From Treponema porcinum (GTDB lineage Bacteria > Spirochaetota > Spirochaetia > Treponematales > Treponemataceae): 64,000 nucleotides of DNA. Shown here piece by piece: positions 42,506 through 50,175 of the stretch. The translations under genes were made by a program, and so were the position numbers. The notes below the pieces were generated by a model. The model ran no database searches and was not told the DNA's origin. It saw only the letters and a list, made by a program, of their open reading frames with translations. Each line of letters starts with the position of its first letter. Positions within the stretch are counted from its first letter, which is position 1. Location of the stretch: NCBI RefSeq assembly GCF_900167145.1, contig NZ_FUWG01000008.1:1-64000 (forward strand), given 5' to 3'.

Positions 42506-42602
42506 GGAAGTGCTGAGTAATACTTGAAGCGATTATTCAGCACTTCCCCGTCAAATTGTCGTAAGTCATTGACTCACGACAATTAGCTATATTAAGGGGG
42601 TA
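42505..42602. repeat. Intergenic two-hairpin repeat, family 1, copy 3
   Basis: The first hairpin pairs GGGAAGTGCTGA (42505-42516) with TCAGCACTTCCC (42537-42548) and extends inward to 17 bp around ACTTGAAGCG. The second pairs AATTGTCGT (42554-42562) with ACGACAATT (42576-42584), with AGT/ACT inside and loop CATTG. It is followed by TATATTAAGGGGG. It starts within the cysS stop codon and could act as a terminator-like end for cysS. Confidence 0.9.
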
Positions 42603-42680
42603 AAACAAACCCTTAGTTCAGACCGCTGTTTTTCTTAAAAATAATATGTAACTTTTTTCTGAAGTTGAGGTTTGTATTGT

Positions 42681-43235
42681 ATGGAAAGTCAGGCAGAGAT
42701 TCAAAGAACGTTAAATGCAGCAGACTCTGCTGACTTTAGGACGATTTATGATGCAACGATGCAGATGCTGTACCGGATTTCTTACCGCATTGTGAACGAT
42801 GAGGAAGCAGCTGAAGATCTTGCACATGACTCACTTATAAAAGCAAATGAAAAAAAACTTGTGTTTCCGTCTATAAATGATGCGAAGTACTGGCTCATTC
42901 GGGTTGTAAAAAATGCTTCACTGAATTATGTGAAGCGGAAGAACCGTGAGCGCAAGGCGTATGAAAAAGCTTTGTATGAAGATCACCGTGTCGTTCAGTC
43001 AGGGGAAGCAGAACTTCTTGCAGCAGAATCTATCAAGATTGCAAAAGATGCACTTGATAAATTGCCGCAGAAATTAAAGGAAGCCATCGTACTTAAAGAG
43101 TACAGTGACTTGAACTACAAAGAGATTGGAAAAGTGCTCGGAATTTCGGAAGGAAACGTAAAAGTCCGCATATTCCGTGCGCGAAAACTTTTGGAAGAAA
43201 TGGTAGGAGCCGAAAATGTATTCTTGCCCAACTGA
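42681..43235 (+). CDS. ECF-type sigma factor
   Basis: The 184-residue protein has sigma region 2 (FRTIYDATMQMLYRISYRIV, DEEAAEDLAHDSLIKAN, YWLIRVVKNASLNYVKRKNR) and region 4 (LPQKLKEAIVLKEYSDLNYKEIGKVLGISEGNVKVRIFRAR). Start 42681 is preceded by GAGG at 42667-42670. It overlaps the anti-sigma gene by 20 bases, so it is probably held inactive by that protein and released on an envelope signal. Confidence 0.92.
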   Translation: MESQAEIQRTLNAADSADFRTIYDATMQMLYRISYRIVNDEEAAEDLAHDSLIKANEKKLVFPSINDAKYWLIRVVKNASLNYVKRKNRERKAYEKALYEDHRVVQSGEAELLAAESIKIAKDALDKLPQKLKEAIVLKEYSDLNYKEIGKVLGISEGNVKVRIFRARKLLEEMVGAENVFLPN

Positions 43236-43899
43236 TGACATTCATTCAATTTATCTCGATAAAGAACTGCCCTCTGAGTATCAGAAGCTGTATGAGGAGC
43301 ATATTAGGGGATGCCCGGAATGCAGCCGTAAGCTTGAACGCATGAAAAAAATAAAAGAATTTCTTTCTTCTGACTGCCGTAATTGTACGCCGGACGAAAA
43401 TTTTACTGAACAAAGTTTTGAGCGCCTTAAGACTAAAATGCGATATTCTAAAAATACTCAGCGCGTAATCCAGTTCCCTGCTCAGTATGCCGGCTATGGA
43501 ATTGGTGCTGCTGCCGCCGTCCTTCTTGCCGTTATCATTCCTGTGCGTGCTGGTTCTGTGCGGAATGTTTCTTCTGCGGGACAGTCTGTTTCGCAGATTA
43601 CGCCGATAGAACGCCCTGTTGCAGCATCAATTTCAAACAAGAATATTGTAATAAATGGAAATATCAACGATAATCTTGCACATAACGTAAGTTCAGGAAA
43701 TTTTGAGAATCCACGTTTTGCAGACGTTGATGTTTTTAGGCCGGAATTTGCCGACTTAAATGCCGTTCATTTTCAAATGGAGATGCCTGATTTTGAAAAC
43801 GGCAGGCCTCCGCGAATGATACGGTATCACCGGTATTCAGGCGTGGATATGGAGCTCGGATTCCCTGTGACTGACATACAGGGTAGTTACCGTGAATAA
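43216..43899 (+). CDS. Anti-sigma factor with zinc-finger (HC2) domain
   Basis: The 227-residue protein starts with a zinc-binding anti-sigma domain (EEHIRGCPEC, HxxxCxxC). One transmembrane helix (about 91-110, YGIGAAAAVLLAVIIPV) and a periplasmic tail of about 115 residues follow. It should tether and inhibit the ECF sigma factor encoded just upstream. It overlaps the transglutaminase-like gene by 8 bases. Confidence 0.85.
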   Translation: MYSCPTDDIHSIYLDKELPSEYQKLYEEHIRGCPECSRKLERMKKIKEFLSSDCRNCTPDENFTEQSFERLKTKMRYSKNTQRVIQFPAQYAGYGIGAAAAVLLAVIIPVRAGSVRNVSSAGQSVSQITPIERPVAASISNKNIVINGNINDNLAHNVSSGNFENPRFADVDVFRPEFADLNAVHFQMEMPDFENGRPPRMIRYHRYSGVDMELGFPVTDIQGSYRE

Positions 43900-45586
43900 A
43901 ATTTCTTCATTCAGTTATTTTCTCAGAAAATCTCCGGTTGTGCGGACAGGGGGATGGATTTGTGCCGCACTTCTGTTTGTTATTGTATCCGTTATTTTTG
44001 GGATGCGCATTCAACAGAAACCGGAAATTGAATCTATTGTTCCGCCTGTTGGTTCCCCAGGTGATTTAATAATCATTACAGGCAGGGATTTTGGCGCAGT
44101 CCGTGATACAAGCTACGTTGAATTTGGAGGAAGCCGCCTTACGTCAAGTTCCTATATTTCCTGGACTGATACTGAAATAAAGGTTATTTTGCCGCCGAAT
44201 ATTCAGGACGGACTTGTTTTTGTCGGCGTGCAAAATGTCCGCTCAAAACCTGCGTTTTTTGCAAATGCTACTACTGCGCCTGTTGCAGTTACGGCTTCCG
44301 TGCAGACGACCCTTCCTATAATTACAGGTATTTCACCTGAAAAACTTAGTCCCGGCGTTCTTATGACGATTTCGGGAAGCAATTTCGGTAATTCCCGCGA
44401 CAAGTCAAAAGTCTATTTTTCTTCAAACCGCGAAAAAATGCAGGCTGAAGAAGGGGCTGCCGACGATACGTTTGAATTCATCTGTGCAGACGAAAATGAT
44501 TTTGACTATCAGTACTGGAGCGATTCTGAAATCCGCGTATATGTTCCTGACGGTGCAAGTGACGGCGTTGTGTTTGTTCAGACATCGCGCGGAAAGTCTG
44601 CACAGCGTACTGTTGCGGTTGACAATAAGGCTGGTGCGAAAAGTTTTATTACGCCTAAAACATATGTCATTCAGGTTTCTGCTGACATTGAAGATAATTC
44701 AAGTGACAGAGATTCTTCCATAATTTTGCGTGTTCCGCGTCCGTTTGAAAGCGCCGCGCAGCCTTCTGCCACATTGATTGAAAGCAGTCCGGAACCTATT
44801 ATTCCGGATTTTCAGCATACTGTCATTCATCAGGCGCAGGGCGGAAAGTATGCGCCAGGGAAGAGGCGCTTTACCCAGAATTTTGCCGTTACTGTGTATG
44901 AAACGCGTACGAATGTTGTTGCGGCGCGTCTTAATCCGATTAGTTCCGTAAATAAGGAACTGTATTCCGCTGCAACTTCGGCGGATGAGATTGTTCCGTC
45001 TGCAAATGAGGAAATTCGCGCGCTTCTTTCGTCCGTCATCGGAAAAGAAAGAAATCCGTATAATATCGCCGTTCTTGTTTACAATTATATGATTCAGAAT
45101 TTTGAGATTTTGAATACCGTCCGTACGGGGCGCGTTTCTCCGCTTGATATGCTTGACTCAAAGAAAGGCGATGCGTATGATTTTGCTGTTGTATTTACGG
45201 CATTAATGCGCGCCGCTGGAATTCCTTCGTATACGGACAGCGGCGTTCTTGTCGGCGTTGATTTACGCGCAAAAAATCACTGGTGGTGCGAGTTATATCT
45301 TCCGGGATTCGGCTGGTTTCCTGTTGACCCGGCGCTTGGTGCAGGTATGGAATATCAGGGCTGGAAAAAAGATGTGGACGCCGCTACTTTCTACTTTGGA
45401 AATCTTGACGGACAGCACATTCTGTTCAGTCGCGGCTTGAATGAAATAAAGTCAAGTTCTCCGAACAGCAAGACAGTTCAGAAATCAAGAAGTTTTGCCC
45501 TTCAGTCAGTGTGGGAAGAGGCTTCGGGTAAATCGATAAAATACAGTTCGTACTGGGCTGATCCGAGTGTAATCGGAGTATATTAA
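43892..45586 (+). CDS. Membrane-anchored protein with two TIG domains and a transglutaminase-like domain
   Basis: The 564-residue protein has an N-terminal transmembrane anchor (about 17-37), two IPT/TIG Ig-like domains (about 48-125 and 146-250) and a transglutaminase-fold domain at about 370-500. The His (KNHWWCELY) and Asp (VDPALG) of the catalytic triad are kept. The expected Cys position reads GDAYDFA, so the nucleophile is missing and the domain may only bind. The GTG start overlaps the anti-sigma stop. It is probably periplasmic and part of the ECF operon, perhaps a sensor or target. Confidence 0.8.
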   Translation: MNKISSFSYFLRKSPVVRTGGWICAALLFVIVSVIFGMRIQQKPEIESIVPPVGSPGDLIIITGRDFGAVRDTSYVEFGGSRLTSSSYISWTDTEIKVILPPNIQDGLVFVGVQNVRSKPAFFANATTAPVAVTASVQTTLPIITGISPEKLSPGVLMTISGSNFGNSRDKSKVYFSSNREKMQAEEGAADDTFEFICADENDFDYQYWSDSEIRVYVPDGASDGVVFVQTSRGKSAQRTVAVDNKAGAKSFITPKTYVIQVSADIEDNSSDRDSSIILRVPRPFESAAQPSATLIESSPEPIIPDFQHTVIHQAQGGKYAPGKRRFTQNFAVTVYETRTNVVAARLNPISSVNKELYSAATSADEIVPSANEEIRALLSSVIGKERNPYNIAVLVYNYMIQNFEILNTVRTGRVSPLDMLDSKKGDAYDFAVVFTALMRAAGIPSYTDSGVLVGVDLRAKNHWWCELYLPGFGWFPVDPALGAGMEYQGWKKDVDAATFYFGNLDGQHILFSRGLNEIKSSSPNSKTVQKSRSFALQSVWEEASGKSIKYSSYWADPSVIGVY

Positions 45587-45637
45587 GTCGCAGACAGGCT
45601 GCCTGCGCAACAGCATAAAAATGACAAAGGAGTTTGT

Positions 45638-46333
45638 ATGACAAAAGTATTATCTGTCGGCGGTTCAATCGTCGTTCCTGAAAAACCGGATACCGTGTTT
45701 CTTTCGCAGTTTGTTTCTATGGTAAAAGAATGGCTTTCTGAAGAGTCATCCCGTAAGCTCATTCTTGTTGTAGGCGGCGGCGCGCCGGCCCGCGTTTACC
45801 AGAATGCGTATGCGGAAGTTTCTGCACAGACCGGCGGAGATTCTGCCGGAGATTCTGCTGACTGGATTGGAATTATGGCTACACGCCTGAACGCGCAGCT
45901 TGTAAAGGCAAGTTTTGGCAGTCTGTGTCCGAATGAAGTTGTCTATAATCCTACGGAAGATATTGATTTTAAGGGGCGCGTTCTTGTTGCTGCCGGATGG
46001 AAGCCGGGCTTTTCTACCGATAACGATGCTGTTCTTCTTGCGGAAAAATACGGTGCAAAAACTGTAGTAAATCTTTCTAACATTGAAAAAGTCTACACCG
46101 ACGATCCGCGCAAAAATCCTGATGCAAAGCCGATAGATTCAATTTCCTGGAAAGACTTTCGCAAGATGGTCGGTGACGAATGGACTCCTGGAAAAAACTG
46201 CCCGTTCGATCCGATTGCGTCAAAAAAAGCTGACGAATGCGGAATGACTGTCATCTGCGCAAGCGGAAAAAACATTGCGAATATCAAAGCCATTTTGAAT
46301 GACGAAGCTTTTGTAGGAACAAAAATCGGCTGA
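45638..46333 (+). CDS. pyrH: UMP kinase, archaeal-type
   Basis: The 231-residue amino acid kinase-fold protein phosphorylates UMP to UDP. It has the N-terminal LSVGGSIVVPEKPD loop, LILVVGGGAPARVYQ and the nucleotide site LSNIEKVYTDDPRKNPDA. The layout follows the archaeal/spirochaetal form rather than the hexameric E. coli PyrH. AAAGGAG lies before the ATG at 45638. Confidence 0.9.
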   Translation: MTKVLSVGGSIVVPEKPDTVFLSQFVSMVKEWLSEESSRKLILVVGGGAPARVYQNAYAEVSAQTGGDSAGDSADWIGIMATRLNAQLVKASFGSLCPNEVVYNPTEDIDFKGRVLVAAGWKPGFSTDNDAVLLAEKYGAKTVVNLSNIEKVYTDDPRKNPDAKPIDSISWKDFRKMVGDEWTPGKNCPFDPIASKKADECGMTVICASGKNIANIKAILNDEAFVGTKIG

Positions 46334-46395
46334 CAGGCTAATTATTCATAAAAATTACCTTGCGGCAACCGAAATCAATCATGTATATTTGCTTT

Positions 46396-47244
46396 ATGCG
46401 GATAAGGGCTGTTTTTCTGGCTGCCGTTATTTTTTTTGGAACGGTATGTACATTTTTTGCGGAAGGGACGCTGCTTTTTGGAAATCCTGACGGTGCAAGG
46501 GCAGATGCTGAGTGCAGGGAGAACTATCTTCTGGAAAAAAAACAGTATGTGCTTTCGTACAATGTATCTCTTTTTATTCCGAACTGGGTTACCTGGCACC
46601 TGTGCAGTTCTGATTTGGGTGAATGTTCTCGCGGAAACGATTTTCGCCCTGACGGACAGCTTCCGGACGGATTTTATGCAGTAAAAAAAAGCGATTATCA
46701 GTATAAAATATATGGTTTTGACCGCGGACATATCTGTCCGTCTGCGGACAGGACGGCTTCAAAAGAGGACAACAGTGCAACGTTCCTTATGACGAATATG
46801 ATTCCACAGGCACCAGACTGCAACAGGATTGTCTGGAAAAATCTTGAATCTTTTGAGCGAAGCCTTGCACAGTCCGGAAAAGAACTTTACATTATGGCAG
46901 GACCTTGCGGAAAGGGCGGAACAGGCGCTGCCGGCTATTTTGAAAAAATTGAACTTCCTTCTTCCGCCGGCGAAAATCTTTCTATAAACGTTCCTGCGTT
47001 CTGCTGGAAAATTATTCTTGTCCTTGATGAAGGCGAAGATGATTTAAGTCGCGTAACGGAAGAAACGCCGGTTATCGCCGTGTTTATTCCTAATGCACAG
47101 CGGAACGGAGCAGACTCATCGTGGGAAGATTACTTGACTTCGGTCGATTATATAGAAGAAATGACAGAATATGATTTTTTTACGGAACTTTCAGACGAAA
47201 TTGAGAAAACTCTGGAAGCCGGAATATATAATATTGAGAGGTAA
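46396..47244 (+). CDS. Secreted DNA/RNA non-specific endonuclease
   Basis: The 282-residue protein has a signal peptide (about 1-24: RAVFLAAVIFFGTVCTFFA). The beta-beta-alpha-metal nuclease domain holds DRGH (FDRGHICPSADRT, about 108-120) and the Asn-containing metal helix (MTNMIPQAPDCNRIVWKNLE). It should cut extracellular or periplasmic DNA and RNA for nutrient uptake or against nets. Start 46396 is chosen at the signal peptide; 46381 is also possible. Only 3 bases separate it from the CDF gene. Confidence 0.9.
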   Translation: MRIRAVFLAAVIFFGTVCTFFAEGTLLFGNPDGARADAECRENYLLEKKQYVLSYNVSLFIPNWVTWHLCSSDLGECSRGNDFRPDGQLPDGFYAVKKSDYQYKIYGFDRGHICPSADRTASKEDNSATFLMTNMIPQAPDCNRIVWKNLESFERSLAQSGKELYIMAGPCGKGGTGAAGYFEKIELPSSAGENLSINVPAFCWKIILVLDEGEDDLSRVTEETPVIAVFIPNAQRNGADSSWEDYLTSVDYIEEMTEYDFFTELSDEIEKTLEAGIYNIER

Positions 47245-47247
47245 AAT

Positions 47248-48423
47248 ATGATAGGATTATTAGCCCGGCTTTTTATAAAGGACTATAATGACGTAAAAAA
47301 TCCGGATGTACGCGGACGTTACGGCGTTCTGTGCGGAATTGCCGGAATATGCTTTAACTTTCTGCTGTTTTCGGGCAAATTTATCGCAGGCATTTTTTCA
47401 AAATCAGTTGCTGTAATCGCCGATGCGTTCAACAATCTTTCTGATGCGGCGGCTTCCATCGTTACTATCGTAGGATTTAAAATTTCCGGCAAAAAACCTG
47501 ACGCTGACCATCCGTTCGGACACGGAAGAATGGAATATATTGCAGGTCTTGTAGTTTCTTTTCTCATTCTTGTAGTCGGCTTTGAACTTCTTATGTCGTC
47601 TATTGATTCTATAAGAAATCCAGAACCGCTTGATACGTCTGTTTTTACCGTTGTAATGCTTGTTGCGGCAATACTTGTGAAATTTTATATGTTTTTCTAT
47701 AACCGCAGAATCGGAAAGAAAATTCTGTCCTCCGCAATGGAAGCAACGGCAAAAGACAGCCTGAATGATACAGTTTCAACTGCCGTCGTTCTTGCCGCCG
47801 TAATAATCGAACTGTTCTTCCCTGATTCAAAATTTCCGTTTGACGGTGTTGCTGGAATTTTTGTTGCCGTCTTTATTTTCTACAACGGCATCGAGTCAAT
47901 AAAAGATACTGTAAATCCGCTCCTTGGAGTTCCTGCTGACAGGGAATTTGTAAAACAGGTTGAAGAAGAGGTGATGAAATTCAAGCCTATCTGCGGAATT
48001 CACGATTTGATTGTTCACGATTACGGTCCGGGCCGTGTTATGATTTCGCTTCACGCGGAAGTTCCTGGAAACATTGATATTTTTGATTTGCACGATGTTG
48101 TCGACAATGCGGAAGTGGCGGTTGCACAAAAATTCAACTGCGCGGTTACAATCCATATGGATCCGGTTGATCTGGAGAACAAGGAAATTCTTGTGCTTAA
48201 AAAGTATCTTGCGGAAGAGGCAGCAAAACTTGCGGACGGACTTACCGTTCACGATATACGGATGGTGCCGGGTAATTCGCATACAAATATTATTTTTGAT
48301 GCCGTTCGTCCGCACGACTGCTGTTTTTCCGAAAACGAGCTTGTGCACCTGCTTTCAGAAAAAGTCCGTGCCTATAACGCCTCTTACCGAAGCGTAATTC
48401 ATATTGACAATCCGTATTGCTAG
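47248..48423 (+). CDS. Cation diffusion facilitator (zinc/iron/manganese efflux)
   Basis: The 391-residue protein has six transmembrane helices (TM2 AVIADAFNNLSDAAAS, TM5 EATAKDSLNDTVSTAVVL). The metal-site motif pairs are D-x-x-x-D type, suggesting Mn/Fe-preferring members, but specificity cannot be assigned. A long cytoplasmic tail has a modified ferredoxin-like domain (GIHDLIVHDYGPGRVMISLHAEVP) and continues about 100 residues past the usual end. Confidence 0.9.
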   Translation: MIGLLARLFIKDYNDVKNPDVRGRYGVLCGIAGICFNFLLFSGKFIAGIFSKSVAVIADAFNNLSDAAASIVTIVGFKISGKKPDADHPFGHGRMEYIAGLVVSFLILVVGFELLMSSIDSIRNPEPLDTSVFTVVMLVAAILVKFYMFFYNRRIGKKILSSAMEATAKDSLNDTVSTAVVLAAVIIELFFPDSKFPFDGVAGIFVAVFIFYNGIESIKDTVNPLLGVPADREFVKQVEEEVMKFKPICGIHDLIVHDYGPGRVMISLHAEVPGNIDIFDLHDVVDNAEVAVAQKFNCAVTIHMDPVDLENKEILVLKKYLAEEAAKLADGLTVHDIRMVPGNSHTNIIFDAVRPHDCCFSENELVHLLSEKVRAYNASYRSVIHIDNPYC

Positions 48424-48453
48424 GGAAGAAAAGAGGCGCGTTTTTCCAGGTGC

Positions 48454-48927
48454 TCATCTTCTCTTTTGCAGCGTGCGGTACGTAAAAAACTTGTGGTGCT
48501 CTGAAAATACTGTGTCGTACTGCGCTTCATCTACCGGCGGAAAAAAAACATCTCCGTCGTAGTCTGCGTCAATTTCCGTAAGGTAAAGGGTGGTGCAGTA
48601 CGGAAGCGCCTCTTTGTAAATGGTTTCTCCGCCGCATATAAAAACGGTGGAAAAGCCGCGCTCCTTCGCTTCTTCAAGTGCGCGTTCCAGCGAATTTACC
48701 GTAATGCAGTTTTCTCCGGTGAATGTTTTTGTCCTTGAAATGACGATGTTCAGCCGGTCTGCAAGCGGTTTTCCAATGCTTTCAAACGTCTTTCTTCCCA
48801 TTATTACGGCATTTCCTGTCGTAAGCCGTTTAAAACGCTTAAGGTCATCGGGAATGTTCCAGGGGATTTTTCCGTTCTTTCCGATGACCCTTGCGTTTTT
48901 TGTATATGCGGCGATAATCGCTATCAT
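48454..48927 (-). CDS. folA: Dihydrofolate reductase
   Basis: The 157-residue protein matches DHFR in length. It has MIAIIAAYTKNARVIGKNGKIPW, the NADPH contact GRKTFESIGKPLADRLNIVISR and FICGGETIYKEALPYCTTLYLTEI. It makes tetrahydrofolate. It follows flgN with a 1-base gap, a mixed motility and folate operon. Confidence 0.95.
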   Translation of the reverse strand: MIAIIAAYTKNARVIGKNGKIPWNIPDDLKRFKRLTTGNAVIMGRKTFESIGKPLADRLNIVISRTKTFTGENCITVNSLERALEEAKERGFSTVFICGGETIYKEALPYCTTLYLTEIDADYDGDVFFPPVDEAQYDTVFSEHHKFFTYRTLQKRR

Positions 48928-48928
48928 G

Positions 48929-49402
48929 CTATACTTCTACTGCTACAAGATTTCCCTGTGCAACTTTTTTTGCATAGACGCTTGATACATTCCTGTACGG
49001 ATTTTTAAATTCGTCAAGCTGACGGCGTATCTGTACAAGATGTGCGCGTATTTTTTCGCGGTTCTTTTCGTTCTGCGCAAGAACTTTTGCCTGAAGCCTG
49101 TTAAGGTCTGCCTGAATTGCCGCAACATCTCCGTGTCTGTCAAGCGAACTTGCGGCGGACTTATACATTTCGGAGAACGGAACGATGACTTTCTGAAGGT
49201 TTGAAAGGCTGCCTGCAATCGCCTGTTCAAGTTCGGCGTGTGCTACAAGAGCCTCTGTGTCCTCTTCTTCAATAGAATGTTCCTGCTTTTCAAGAACGGC
49301 AAGATATTCCTGAAATTTTTTTCTCTGCTGCTCTAAAAGCGCCCTGAATTTTCTGAGGATTGCAACGCGTTCATCCAGTTCTGCCTGTGAAATTTCTTCC
49401 AT
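48929..49402 (-). CDS. flgN: FlgN-like flagellar chaperone
   Basis: The 157-residue protein is almost entirely helical and coiled-coil (ILRKFRALLEQQRKKFQEYL, LNRLQAKVLAQNEKNREKIR), the layout of FlgN, which chaperones hook-filament junction proteins. The assignment rests on shape and on fliS two genes upstream. The start at 49402 has GGGAG 8 bases upstream, and that sequence is the last element of the hairpin motif. Confidence 0.62.
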   Translation of the reverse strand: MEEISQAELDERVAILRKFRALLEQQRKKFQEYLAVLEKQEHSIEEEDTEALVAHAELEQAIAGSLSNLQKVIVPFSEMYKSAASSLDRHGDVAAIQADLNRLQAKVLAQNEKNREKIRAHLVQIRRQLDEFKNPYRNVSSVYAKKVAQGNLVAVEV

Positions 49403-49410
49403 AAAATATT

Positions 49411-49570
49411 CTCCCATAAAAAGTCAAGAAGATTGTTTCAACAATCGATTGACTTTTTATGCCGCTTCGCAATGAAATGAGAAGCGGCAGTTGATAAGGA
49501 AGTTCGCAACGCGAACTTGTGAATAAAAACTTTGACGCTATTTCAGGCAAAGTTTTTATTACACCTCCTG
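49411..49570 (-). repeat. Four-hairpin RBS-linked motif before flgN
   Basis: A single copy in minus orientation. Hairpin 1 pairs 49525-49534 with 49548-49557. Hairpin 2 is AAGTTCGC/GCGAACTT. Hairpin 3 is GCCGCTTC/GAAGCGGC around TCATTTCATTGC. Hairpin 4 is AAAAAGTCAA/TTGACTTTTT around a GATTGTT/AACAATC inner stem. GGAGG is at the far end and GGGAG at the flgN end. Stem bases of hairpin 3 differ from the exbB and rplS copies while still pairing. Confidence 0.88.
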
Positions 49571-49590
49571 TAAAAATGCGGCTGTTTCGC

Positions 49591-50031
49591 TCAGCCTTCA
49601 ATATTCAGTGCGGAACGTACTTCCTGTGCCGGAGCGTTTGCGGTGCTTGCAGCAGCCGTTTTCCAGGCGGAAAGCAGTTCGTTCAGCATATTCATCGTGC
49701 TTTCGATTTTTGCCCTGTCGTGCTTGAACGTTGCGTCAAGCAGTTCGCCGTTAAAGAAGATGTAAAGCGACATAAGGTTCTTTGAAATTTCGCCGCCTTT
49801 TTCCATATCTAAAGAAACCTGAAGTTCAGAGATGATTGCCTGCGCTTTCTGTATGAAATTTGAAAATTTCTCAATGTTGCAGGGTTTGATTTTGTTGTCT
49901 TCATCAAAGCAGGAAAGTGCGCTTTTCAGATTTTTAACGGCAGCTTCATATAACAGGACGATAAGGTGTCCCTGACTTGCCGTCGTAATGCTCGTTTTTT
50001 GATATGCCGAGTATGCCTGGCTGTATCCCAT
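49591..50031 (-). CDS. fliS: Flagellin chaperone FliS
   Basis: The 146-residue helical protein starts SQAYSAYQKTSITTASQGHLIVLLYEAAVKNL, the FliS signature, with the C-terminal LLSAWKTA. It keeps flagellin from assembling before export; spirochaetal flagella are periplasmic. The gap between fliS and flgN is filled by the hairpin motif. Confidence 0.92.
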   Translation of the reverse strand: MGYSQAYSAYQKTSITTASQGHLIVLLYEAAVKNLKSALSCFDEDNKIKPCNIEKFSNFIQKAQAIISELQVSLDMEKGGEISKNLMSLYIFFNGELLDATFKHDRAKIESTMNMLNELLSAWKTAAASTANAPAQEVRSALNIEG

Positions 50032-50175
50032 AATCGCCTCCCTGGGAAAAAAGAGTTATACGCTTTGAATATCGGTTTTTTATAAAAAAACATTACAAAA
50101 AAAGTGTTTGTTATCGACTATTTTATAAATTTTGCTTATATTTAAAACCGAGTTTATATATAAGGATAGGAATTG

